NCBI GenBank assembly: GCA_934149165.1
Contig: CAKPDY010000047.1
Location: forward strand, 1 to 5,722
Direction: 5' to 3'
Source of the DNA: an uncultured Clostridia bacterium
GTDB taxonomy: Bacteria; Bacillota; Clostridia; TANB77; CAG-508
DNA length: 5,722 nucleotides
Shown here: positions 1 to 5,436 of the stretch, one piece after another
Layout of the letters: every line of letters begins with the position of its first letter
How positions within the stretch are numbered: position 1 is the stretch's first letter
Made by a program: the position numbers and the translations under genes
The notes under the pieces: generated by a model
What the model was told of the DNA's origin: nothing
The model's input: the letters and a program-made list of their open reading frames with translations, nothing else
Databases searched by the model: none

Positions 1-25
1 CCGCCAAACTTTAAATATTATATCA
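1..25 (-). promoter_or_regulatory. Extended -10 promoter and SD for a gene beyond the left edge
   Basis: Read on the minus strand, positions 25-17 spell TGATATAAT, a perfect -10 box with the TG of an extended -10 element. No good -35 box lies 17 bases upstream, which is tolerable for an extended -10 promoter. Positions 8-1 read TTTGGCGG, which resembles a Shine-Dalgarno sequence. A minus-strand gene probably starts just outside the window, with a very short leader. What it encodes cannot be seen. Confidence 0.45.
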
Positions 26-77
26 TATTTGAGTGGGAATTTTTGTTACTTTGCGCAAAACTATAAGTTTTCTATTT

Positions 78-104
78 CCCCCAGCATAGCTGGGGGTTTT
101 CTCT
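78..104 (+). terminator. Intrinsic terminator, plus strand
   Basis: A perfect 8-bp stem CCCCCAGC/GCTGGGGG with a 3-base ATA loop is followed on the plus strand by TTTTCTCT. The opposite strand lacks a T tail (AAATAG), so it acts on rightward transcripts entering from the left edge. It also forms the barrier facing the leftward terminator at 111-141. Confidence 0.7.
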
Positions 105-110
105 AAAGTT

Positions 111-141
111 AAAAAAACGAGTAGTTCGCGAGGAACTACTC
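111..141 (-). terminator. Strong intrinsic terminator, minus strand
   Basis: A perfect 9-bp stem GAGTAGTTC/GAACTACTC (119-127 with 133-141) has a 5-base loop. On the minus strand it is followed by G and then seven T residues (117-111). It ends the short transcript started by the promoter at 190-218 and would also stop read-through from the toxin gene. Confidence 0.85.
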
Positions 142-183
142 TTAATCTTCTTAATGCCGATGTGAAAATCACATAGCTTAATT
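111..183 (-). ncRNA. Candidate small RNA (about 70 nt)
   Basis: This stretch has its own near-consensus promoter (190-218) and its own strong terminator (111-141). The predicted transcript starts near 183 and ends in the T run near 111. It carries two hairpins. One is a 6-bp ATGTGA/TCACAT stem with a 3-base loop (160-174); the other is the 9-bp terminator stem. Between them is a purine-rich single-stranded stretch (about 142-155). No ORF with a ribosome site was found; the only ATG is followed at once by TGA. It matches no RNA family I recognise. It could instead be a terminated leader for the gene beyond the left edge, or part of a mobile-element end. Confidence 0.5.
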
Positions 184-189
184 AATTAG

Positions 190-218
190 ATTATACTATA
201 TAATATGGTTAAAGTCAA
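190..218 (-). promoter_or_regulatory. Sigma-A promoter of the candidate small RNA
   Basis: On the minus strand there is TTGACT at 218-213 (5 of 6 to TTGACA), a 17-base spacer, and a perfect TATAAT at 195-190. This is the best promoter match in the window. It begins 11 bases after the stop codon of the broken toxin gene and has only about 70 nt before the terminator. Confidence 0.8.
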
Positions 219-229
219 TAAAAATATAC

Positions 230-968
230 TCATTTTGTAAAAAGTTGAATCATTTTTTTATCTAGCAAATCTAAACTAGAATTAGATAAATGCACTCCAG
301 CTAATAAATCTTTAGATGTTTTAGGATAGTAAATTCGTTGTTTACTAATAGTTGTAATTTGATTAAGTAATGCAATGCTTCCTTTCTTCATTTTAGTAAT
401 CTCAGTTTCAAACTTTTTTAAGAATTCAAGTTCTTGAGATAATATAGGAAGTTGTTCTAATTCATCTTGTATATCTTCATATTTTTCAATTTTGTTTTTA
501 CTAATAGCAGATAACTTAGTAAAAGTATCATTAAAATTTTTCTGAAATTTATTATATAAAATAGTATAAATTTCTTCTCCTAGATTTACAGTATTATCAT
601 AATATGTTCTATTTTCTTTAATAGAAGTAAGAGGAATTACATTTAATGTTCCAAATGATGGTTTATCATCTTTATTAAGTACAATGCAATAATGTAATCC
701 ACCTAATTCTCCGACCTACATTAAATCCTAAATTGGCTTTTATAATATCTCCACGTTTATATCTTTTTAATTTAGTAGAATCAAAAGATTTTTCTTCATC
801 ATGATAATTAGCAAAGTCATTAATCCAATAAGCTAAAATATCAGATTTTTTATATTCTTCTAAATCTATATGTTTTTCAAAACTTTGGTTTAATCGTTTT
901 AAGCATAAATCTTTATGATTTATAGAATTTATTTTTATATTTTCAATATCGTTATTAGTATTATTCAT
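230..968 (-). pseudogene. PemK/MazF-family toxin, frameshifted
   Basis: Reading from the ATG at 968, the first 85 codons are intact and enter the typical MazF core (RYKRGDIIKANLGFNVG at residues 69-85). The frame then runs into a stop (97 codons in all). One frame over, the domain continues with ELGGLHYCIVL, then FGTLNVIPLTS, and runs to a TGA at 232-230. Four bases at 713-710 stand where one codon is expected, so there is one extra base. Removing it gives a 245-residue protein: a 65-residue N-terminal extension, the MazF-like endoribonuclease core, and a helical, charged C-terminal extension. That architecture is common in Clostridia. Intact family members cleave RNA at specific sites. The SD AAAGGCGGT lies 6 bases before the ATG. 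No adjacent antitoxin is visible. The break could be real, a sequencing error, or less likely a programmed shift. Confidence 0.8.
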
Positions 969-998
969 AAATTTACCGCCTTTCGAAACATTTGTTCT

Positions 999-1027
999 AT
1001 TATATCATCTAATACGACAAAAGTCTA
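999..1027 (-). promoter_or_regulatory. Promoter of the MazF-like toxin gene
   Basis: On the minus strand there is TAGACT at 1027-1022 (4 of 6), a 17-base spacer, and a perfect TATAAT at 1004-999. Transcription would begin about 25 bases before the toxin ATG, leaving just enough leader for the AAAGGCGGT ribosome site. The promoter overlaps the end of the 27-codon ORF, so the toxin can be expressed separately from it. Confidence 0.65.
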
Positions 1028-1092
1028 TCTTTTTTTAAAATGTTTTTTATTTTGCTATAGGCAGTATCAATACCTAATACTTTTAATTTCAT
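1009..1092 (-). CDS. Small ORF (27 aa), leader peptide or gene remnant
   Basis: An excellent ribosome site (GAAGGAG, 7 bases before the ATG) precedes a 27-codon ORF beginning MKLKVLGIDTAYSK and ending LLSY. The peptide is basic (six Lys, one Arg), unlike the acidic antitoxins usual for MazF. Its opening loosely resembles the N-terminus of ASKHA-type proteins such as TsaB (MK-LGIDT). That is only a resemblance, and the rest does not continue as such a protein. The ORF's last codons overlap the toxin promoter. It may be the start of a gene truncated when the toxin locus arrived, a short regulatory peptide, or a chance ORF behind a surviving ribosome site. Confidence 0.35.
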   Translation of the reverse strand: MKLKVLGIDTAYSKIKNILKKDRLLSY

Positions 1093-1135
1093 TGTTCATC
1101 TCCTTCAATATATTTATAATTTATAAAACAATATT

Positions 1136-1144
1136 ATTATAGCA
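1136..1144 (-). promoter_or_regulatory. Extended -10 upstream of the 27-codon ORF
   Basis: The minus strand reads TGCTATAAT, a perfect -10 with the extended TG. It lies about 45 bases before the ATG at 1092. No convincing -35 box is present. It would drive the small ORF and could read on into the toxin gene. Confidence 0.45.
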
Positions 1145-1178
1145 TAAAAAATTAAATTTTCCTGAAAAGTATAGTATC

Positions 1179-1290
1179 ATCTAATTAAGAAGAAATCTAT
1201 TTAATTAGATAACTGAGAAGACTTACTTTGGTAAGCAGTTATGATTTAAACTGTAGTTTGTATAAAAATATACAACCTACAGTTTTTCTG
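1179..1290 (+). ncRNA. Three tandem hairpins, candidate structured RNA
   Basis: Three stems follow one another with almost no gap. The first is a perfect 10-bp stem ATCTAATTAA/TTAATTAGAT (1179-1188, 1201-1210). The second is a compound stem AACTG..CTTAC/GTAAG-CAGTT with a 6-base bulge (1211-1240). The third is a long terminator-like stem (1248-1285). There is no ORF here. A possible plus-strand promoter is TTGTTC (1092-1097), 17 bases, TATAAT (1115-1120), but its -35 is poor. The orientation is chosen because the T run follows the last stem only on the plus strand. It could be a small RNA or an attenuated leader of the cysteine-rich gene downstream. I recognise no known family. Confidence 0.35.
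1248..1290 (+). terminator. Terminator-like long hairpin
   Basis: Arms 1248-1264 and 1269-1285 pair over 17 positions with a single T-C mismatch around an AAAA loop. The 3' arm runs into TTTTTCTGT on the plus strand. The stem is AT-rich and the T run is short, so it may be leaky. No plus-strand gene precedes it; it either ends the candidate RNA at 1179-1290 or attenuates transcription toward 1515. Confidence 0.55.
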
Positions 1291-1299
1291 TAATTACTA

Positions 1300-1328
1300 T
1301 TGAAAATTATATAAAGTTATGTTAAATT
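1300..1328 (+). promoter_or_regulatory. Possible promoter of the cysteine-rich gene
   Basis: TTGAAA at 1300-1305, a 17-base spacer and TAAATT at 1323-1328 give a moderate sigma-A match just after the terminator-like hairpin. It would leave a structured leader of about 180 bases before the ATG at 1515. In DNA this AT-rich such matches arise by chance, so this is tentative. Confidence 0.3.
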
Positions 1329-1410
1329 AAAATCATCAATCACGTGTAAATATATTCTCAATAATCTGCAAACACTTGATATAAATAGATTACGAATTAA
1401 TAAGCAAAGA

Positions 1411-1494
1411 TGGTAACCTTTCCATACTTTCAAAATATGTACTGTACACAGGTACCAATTATCTATCTGTTCAAACTAATGGAACAGATAGATA
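1411..1494 (+). promoter_or_regulatory. Structured leader before the cysteine-rich gene
   Basis: Two pairings are visible. TGGTAACCT (1411-1419) pairs with AGGTACCA (1450-1457) with one bulged A. A perfect 13-bp stem joins 1460-1472 to 1482-1494 around a 9-base loop. It ends 6 bases before the ribosome site TGGAGGT (1501-1507). An odd dyad TGTAC-T-GTACA lies at 1438-1448. There is no T tail, so the last stem is not a terminator. It may control translation or RNA stability, or the dyads may be protein-binding sites. No known riboswitch is recognised. Confidence 0.4.
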
Positions 1495-1514
1495 TAAAAC
1501 TGGAGGTAGTTACA

Positions 1515-2276
1515 ATGATAAATTTGAATGAAAATTTTGTACTAATAGATGCAAAAGACTGTCCAGCCAATTTAGAATATATCGATTTCGATTTTAAAAA
1601 AAAGTACTCACAAATAAATTCCGCATTAAAAATAAATTTTAGCAGTGATATAAATTACAACACTATGTGTATTAAACAACTACAATATTTAGAAAATAAA
1701 AATATTAAGTTTTGTTCTAAATTTGGAAATTATAATGTAAAGTATATAATATCTAACTATAATCAAAATATTATATCTGGATTAAAAGCAATATCTATTT
1801 CAAATATTAAAAAAAAATATGAATTTTTATATGATATTACTTTTAAATCGTTAGATATAATATGGAGTAACAGTACCCCTTGTAAATTCTGTAATAATAT
1901 ATGCACCGCATCTAGACATAATATGACATCACATAAAGAAAATGGTTGTTGTTATTCATTTACCTATTCTAAAAATATATTTAAATTTATAGATAATGTC
2001 AATTTATGCAAGTACTTTGACGAAAATAAAAAAAATTGTACAACACAAAATATTTCTTGTAAATTTTTCGTTTGCAATTATTTAAGAAAGAAAAAAGTTT
2101 TTAACATTAAAATGAAAGATTTTATTTTAGTTCAATCTTTTTTTAATAAAAAACAACAATTAATATTAAAATATAACTTTTTCAAATCTAAAGAAGAAAT
2201 TCTTAATAAACTACTAGAAGAAAATAATGAACCATTAATCATATATTATTTGCGTAGTAAATACAGAATTAATTAA
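1515..2276 (+). CDS. Cysteine-cluster protein of unknown function (253 aa)
   Basis: Function not recognised. The start at 1515 is chosen because TGGAGGT lies 7 bases upstream. The frame is open back to an ATG at 1410, but that one has no ribosome site and the extra segment overlaps leader hairpins. The protein has 12 cysteines, nine in residues 123-187: C-x2-C-x3-C (123, 126, 130), CC (145-146), then 165, 175, 182 and 187. This second part resembles CxxCxxCC (YkgJ-like) proteins, suggesting a Zn or Fe-S site; this is inference. The N-terminal 110 residues are Asn/Ile/Lys-rich without a recognised domain, and the C-terminus is helical and basic. No signal peptide or membrane segment is evident. 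The gene looks even more AT-rich than cysS, hinting at acquisition. It stands alone between a structured leader and a terminator. Confidence 0.75.
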   Translation: MINLNENFVLIDAKDCPANLEYIDFDFKKKYSQINSALKINFSSDINYNTMCIKQLQYLENKNIKFCSKFGNYNVKYIISNYNQNIISGLKAISISNIKKKYEFLYDITFKSLDIIWSNSTPCKFCNNICTASRHNMTSHKENGCCYSFTYSKNIFKFIDNVNLCKYFDENKKNCTTQNISCKFFVCNYLRKKKVFNIKMKDFILVQSFFNKKQQLILKYNFFKSKEEILNKLLEENNEPLIIYYLRSKYRIN

Positions 2277-2318
2277 AAGTTGCAGATAACACCTTGTTAG
2301 CCGCACCAATTTTATAAT

Positions 2319-2354
2319 AAAAATCCTTGATTTATAAGTTTTTCAAGGATTTTT
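2319..2354. terminator. Bidirectional intrinsic terminator
   Basis: A perfect 12-bp stem AAAAATCCTTGA/TCAAGGATTTTT has a 12-base loop and T-rich sequence on both outgoing sides. It separates the convergent cysteine-rich gene (plus) and amidase gene (minus). A further 6-bp outer match, CACCAA (2304-2309) with TTGGTG (2376-2381), makes a larger imperfect inverted repeat. Confidence 0.8.
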
Positions 2355-2395
2355 ATTTTGTTTTTATATATAATTTTGGTGTAAACAAAATTTTT

Positions 2396-3373
2396 CTACA
2401 CTATCTCAACCTGAATGCCATCAATTACCTGACCTAAATTTCCAGCATATCCATTAATACTATCACCAATATCATAACCATTCACCCAAGGCAACCAACT
2501 TCCATTAATAACATGAACTCTATACCTAGCAGTACCTTTAGTTGATTTAATAGCAATTCCATCAATTTTATTACCTAAAACTCCTGCATAATTATCACCA
2601 TTTTTATCTTTTTCACGGTCTGTTACCTCATCATGCCATACACCATTAACACTATGAACTTTATAAATTAAATTTCCAACATCTTCAACCTTTCCTATTG
2701 TGTTTCCTCTAAATCCACTTATACCAGTTCCGTATATTCCAGCATATCCATTTGAAGTGTTATTACTATTAATTACATTTGGAAGCCATGTTCCATTATA
2801 AGCCTGATATTTTACATTTATTTTTTCTTCTATTTTTACGCCTATTTCTTCTGTACTTACTTTTTTTCCATCTAAAATTTCATTTACAGTTTGAGCTAAT
2901 AATTGCATTTTTGAATTTAAATATTCTCCTGGGCATGCGGTTGCAGCAAACATTCTGTGTGTTGTTAATGAACCTTTTGGTGTTCCATCATATTCTAATC
3001 TAAAATTATATCTTTTACATACATCTACTGCTAAATTTACTAAACTATTCCATGCTTTATCAGATATTCTCCATTCTCCCCCTATCTCACAATTTGATAC
3101 CTCTACAGTTATAGCTTGGCAATCATTAATCATATTAGATGATGTCCAAGCTCCATTTTCTTCATCTACACAACATACTATTTCTCCATTATTTCCAATA
3201 CAATAATTTGAGCTCGCATTTCTGTTTGGATTTTTAAATATATTAGCACATTGCTCTGCTGTTAATATTCCTGCCATATGATGTGGCGTAAATTTGCATA
3301 TTTTATATCCTTTGCGCCCATTATAATAATTTGGACTTTCAATAAATTTAGTAACTATTTCCGATTTACTCAT
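2396..3373 (-). CDS. N-acetylmuramoyl-L-alanine amidase, phage-lysin type
   Basis: Predicted zinc amidase that cuts the bond between N-acetylmuramic acid and L-alanine in peptidoglycan. The 325-residue protein has an Amidase_2/PGRP domain at about residues 1-165. Likely zinc ligands are one of H31/H32 (TPHHMAG), H139 and C147 (TTHRMFAATACPG); the 8-residue spacing of the last two matches T7 lysozyme. A short linker leads to three C-terminal repeats (about 186-236, 237-283, 284-325), each with NG-x-W and a YAG..G...I-G segment. They resemble clostridial hydrophobic-W (ChW)-type wall-binding repeats. I prefer the start at 3373 over the ATG at 3394 because AAAGGGG lies 9 bases upstream and the ATG overlaps the end of a 25-codon ORF. 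No signal peptide is visible, as in phage endolysins needing a holin; no holin or other phage gene is in the window, so it may be a prophage remnant. Confidence 0.9.
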   Translation of the reverse strand: MSKSEIVTKFIESPNYYNGRKGYKICKFTPHHMAGILTAEQCANIFKNPNRNASSNYCIGNNGEIVCCVDEENGAWTSSNMINDCQAITVEVSNCEIGGEWRISDKAWNSLVNLAVDVCKRYNFRLEYDGTPKGSLTTHRMFAATACPGEYLNSKMQLLAQTVNEILDGKKVSTEEIGVKIEEKINVKYQAYNGTWLPNVINSNNTSNGYAGIYGTGISGFRGNTIGKVEDVGNLIYKVHSVNGVWHDEVTDREKDKNGDNYAGVLGNKIDGIAIKSTKGTARYRVHVINGSWLPWVNGYDIGDSINGYAGNLGQVIDGIQVEIV

Positions 3374-3443
3374 TAATATCTTCCCCTTTACCATTTGTTA
3401 ATTCTTCTAACATTTCATTTTCTAAGATAATTTCATCTTCCAT
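3366..3443 (-). CDS. Small acidic ORF (25 aa) overlapping the amidase start
   Basis: An ORF beginning MEDEIILENEM and ending KGEDINE overlaps the amidase start by 8 bases (ATGAGTAA), an arrangement typical of translational coupling. Its own ribosome site is poor: AAAGGA lies 14 bases before the ATG. The peptide is strongly acidic, with no membrane segment, so it is not a holin. It may be a small lysis-cassette protein, a shortened remnant of a longer gene, or a device to feed ribosomes to the amidase. Confidence 0.35.
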   Translation of the reverse strand: MEDEIILENEMLEELTNGKGEDINE

Positions 3444-3690
3444 ACTAAATTAATCATTCCTTTCTTGCCTTTTACTATTTTTGTTTACGTAAGGCTTAAA
3501 TTTTATTTTCAGACTATATTATTCATATATCCATATTTATTAATTTCAATCTTTTTAACATAATTATCAATTTCTAATATTATAATATGATTAAATATTT
3601 TTATAGTTACTAAAAAACGTAATTTAATAAGTTATATTCTTTTAATACGATATTGAAAAAAAAATAATATCCAAAATATTACATTTAAAA
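3444..3690. other. AT-rich gap between cysS terminator and amidase
   Basis: No convincing gene is seen. A possible minus-strand promoter for the amidase unit is TTGAAA at 3549-3544, 16 bases, TATGAA at 3527-3522, which is weak. A stretch of 40 sense codons without a stop runs on the minus strand from 3631 to a TGA at 3511-3509. It has no ATG near its beginning and no ribosome site, and might be a decayed gene end. Nothing else stands out. Confidence 0.4.
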
Positions 3691-3747
3691 CTACAAAAAA
3701 GTTGTACCAAAATCTAAAATTTTATTTTTTAGTTTGATACAACTTTT
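3691..3747 (-). terminator. Intrinsic terminator of cysS
   Basis: A 10-bp outer stem AAAAGTTGTA/TACAACTTTT (3697-3706, 3738-3747) is extended inward by a second imperfect stem (CAAA..CTAAAA with TTTTAG-TTTG). On the minus strand it runs into TTTTTTGTAG. It lies about 28 bases beyond the cysS stop codon. Confidence 0.75.
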
Positions 3748-3774
3748 ACTATACTATTAAATTAATTTAACTAT

Positions 3775-5235
3775 TTATGTTAAATTATACAACTCTTTAA
3801 TATCCCAACTAGTTCCTTCTTTAGAATCGTTTAAAATAATTCCTTTTTCATCTAGTTTTTTTCTAATATCATCAGCTAATTGATAATTTTTATTTTCTTT
3901 TGCTTCAGTTCTTTTTGCAATTTGTTCTTCAATCTCTTGTATATCTAACCCTAGCTTACTAATATACTTTTGTTTTAGACTATTAATTAATTCTTCTACA
4001 TTTTCCTTAAATAATCCTATAACATTGTAACACTCAATTACTTCATTTCTAATTTTATTTAAAATATATGTTTTTTCATTAGCAGGCATTTTCCCGTTTT
4101 TTAATAAAGTATTTACATATTTACATATTGCAAATAAATTAGCAATAACAACAGGTGTATTAAAGTCATCATTCATAGCTTCTATAAAATTATTTTTTAT
4201 ATTATCTGCAACTTCATTTTGTATTTGTTCCATTTCAATATTTTTTTCTAAAAACTTATTTATACTATTCATTGTATTATAAAAATAATATAAATGTTGT
4301 TCAGCTAAAATAAATTCTTTTTCACCTAAATCTATATCTGATGAATAATTTTTTGAAATTACTGCATATCTTATAACCTCTGGATTATATAATTCTAATG
4401 CTTGTTTTATTGTTAATGAATTACCTAATGATTTACTCATTTTCTGTCCATTTATTTTAATTAATCCATTATGTATCCAATAATTTGCAAGTGGCTTACC
4501 TGTTAAAGCCTCACTTTGTGCTATCTCATTTTCATGGTGTGGAAATACTAAATCTTTTCCTCCTCCATGAATATCTATTGTTTCACCTAAATTATTCAAA
4601 ACCATTGTTGAACATTCAATATGCCAACCAGGTCTTCCTTCTCCCCAAGGTGATTTCCATGATATTTCTCCTGGTTTTGCAGATTTCCATAATGCAAAAT
4701 CTATTGGGTCTTTTTTTCCTTCTTCAACATCTTTTCTAACACCATTTAATAAATCATCAATATTAATTTTTGATAATTTTCCATAATCTTTAAAACTTTT
4801 TACATCAAAATATACATCACCTTTTTCAGTTGCATATGCATGACCTTTTTCTATTAATTTACTTACAAAATTTATTATATTATCTATATTGTCTGATGCT
4901 TTTGCTTTAACATCCGCTATATCTGCTCCTAATTTTTTAAATACATCTTCTGCATCTTTTATACGTGCTTCTGAGTATTCTAATGCATTCATATTTAGTG
5001 AGTTTGCTCTTGCTATTATTTTATCATCTACATCTGTATAATTTCTAACATATTTTACATTATAACCTATAAATCTTAAATAACAACATATCATATCATA
5101 TGTAATTGCTTGTCTGGCATGACCTATATGTGAATCATCATATACAGTTATTCCACATGCATACATTTTTACTTTTCCTTTTTCAATTGGTACAAATTCT
5201 TCCTTTTTCTTTGTTAATGAATTATAAATTTTCAT
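3775..5235 (-). CDS. cysS: Cysteinyl-tRNA synthetase
   Basis: Class I aminoacyl-tRNA synthetase that charges tRNA-Cys with cysteine in the cytoplasm using ATP; essential for translation. The 486-residue protein is full length for the family. The HIGH motif is at residues 36-39 (YDDSHIGHAR) and KMSKS at 265-269. The catalytic zinc site is intact: C27 (ACGITVYD), C208 (GWHIECST), H233 and E237 (FPHHENE). The C-terminal third is the helical tRNA-binding DALR-type region with the usual final LADDIRKKLDEKGI segment. The start is firm: AAAGGAGGAA sits 7 bases before the ATG at 5235. It is a single-gene unit with its own promoter (5290-5318) and terminator. Although many Bacillota cysS genes use T-box leaders, the roughly 50-base leader here has room for none. 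Nothing looks damaged. Confidence 0.98.
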   Translation of the reverse strand: MKIYNSLTKKKEEFVPIEKGKVKMYACGITVYDDSHIGHARQAITYDMICCYLRFIGYNVKYVRNYTDVDDKIIARANSLNMNALEYSEARIKDAEDVFKKLGADIADVKAKASDNIDNIINFVSKLIEKGHAYATEKGDVYFDVKSFKDYGKLSKINIDDLLNGVRKDVEEGKKDPIDFALWKSAKPGEISWKSPWGEGRPGWHIECSTMVLNNLGETIDIHGGGKDLVFPHHENEIAQSEALTGKPLANYWIHNGLIKINGQKMSKSLGNSLTIKQALELYNPEVIRYAVISKNYSSDIDLGEKEFILAEQHLYYFYNTMNSINKFLEKNIEMEQIQNEVADNIKNNFIEAMNDDFNTPVVIANLFAICKYVNTLLKNGKMPANEKTYILNKIRNEVIECYNVIGLFKENVEELINSLKQKYISKLGLDIQEIEEQIAKRTEAKENKNYQLADDIRKKLDEKGIILNDSKEGTSWDIKELYNLT

Positions 5236-5289
5236 TAAAATTCCTCCTTTTTTATATTGTTATTTAAGTTTTTTGTTATTTATGCAGTT

Positions 5290-5318
5290 ATTATATAACA
5301 AATTCAACAAAAAAACAA
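5290..5318 (-). promoter_or_regulatory. Promoter of cysS
   Basis: On the minus strand there is TTGTTT at 5318-5313 (3 of 6), a 17-base spacer, and a perfect TATAAT at 5295-5290. The predicted start near 5283 leaves a leader of about 50 bases ending in the strong ribosome site, consistent with constitutive expression. Confidence 0.7.
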
Positions 5319-5347
5319 GCCACTAAGTCAGTCCGATAGATCTGACT
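5313..5347 (-). terminator. Possible terminator of the Rpn-like gene
   Basis: A 6-bp stem AGTCAG/CTGACT (5326-5331, 5342-5347) lies between the Rpn-like gene and cysS. On the minus strand it is followed by about 10 bases (TTAGTGGCTTG) and then a T run that also serves as part of the cysS promoter. The gap before the T run makes it a poor terminator. It may only be a minor hairpin. Confidence 0.3.
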
Positions 5348-5436
5348 GTTCCTCTTGCCTTGCATATTTTTGTTATTATTTCATTCCCCACACATTTCTT
5401 TAAAATGCATGATTGATAATCAACATGAATTATAAA

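Larger units (their letters stand above)
1..112 (-). mobile_element. Possible left end of an IS200/IS605-type element (off-window transposase)
   Basis: Seen: a GC-rich 8-bp hairpin (78-96), a 10-bp palindrome TTTGCGCAAA (50-59), then an extended -10 and an SD-like sequence pointing off the left edge. Known: IS200/IS605 elements have no terminal inverted repeats, carry a subterminal hairpin upstream of tnpA, and insert next to short T-rich targets; TTTAAC has been reported for IS605. Here TTTAAC lies at 117-108 within the T run of the terminator at 111-141, directly before the hairpin in minus-strand reading. Inferred: this could be the transposase-proximal end of such an element. No transposase sequence is in the window, so an ordinary gene promoter is equally possible. 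Confidence 0.25.

Noticed and set aside
1..108. C-terminal end of a plus-strand gene entering from the left (two frames are open for the first 60-100 bases)
   Set aside because: The frames run into palindromes and the terminator, and the strand pattern of promoter plus SD points the other way; not distinguishable from chance.
26..165. Minus-strand frame open from a GTG at 165 across the terminator to a TGA near 28
   Set aside because: No ribosome site; it crosses two hairpin terminators, so the openness is best explained by the locally higher GC of the hairpins.
915..1142. Plus-strand open frame of 75 codons
   Set aside because: It lies antisense to the toxin start, the toxin promoter and the small ORF, has no ribosome site, and reads as a low-complexity Ile/Phe/Tyr string typical of AT-rich antisense.
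1410..1514. N-terminal extension of the cysteine-rich gene from the ATG at 1410
   Set aside because: No Shine-Dalgarno sequence precedes it, and the segment consists of leader hairpins and the true ribosome site of the ATG at 1515.
2779..3003. Plus-strand open frame of 74 codons
   Set aside because: Antisense to the amidase; its Leu/Phe/His-rich translation is the shadow of the real gene.
4485..4739. Plus-strand open frame of 84 codons
   Set aside because: Antisense to the zinc-site region of cysS; no ribosome site or family resemblance.
5236..5436. T-box leader for cysS
   Set aside because: No AGGGTGG-type T-box sequence or specifier stem was found, and the predicted leader is only about 50 bases.
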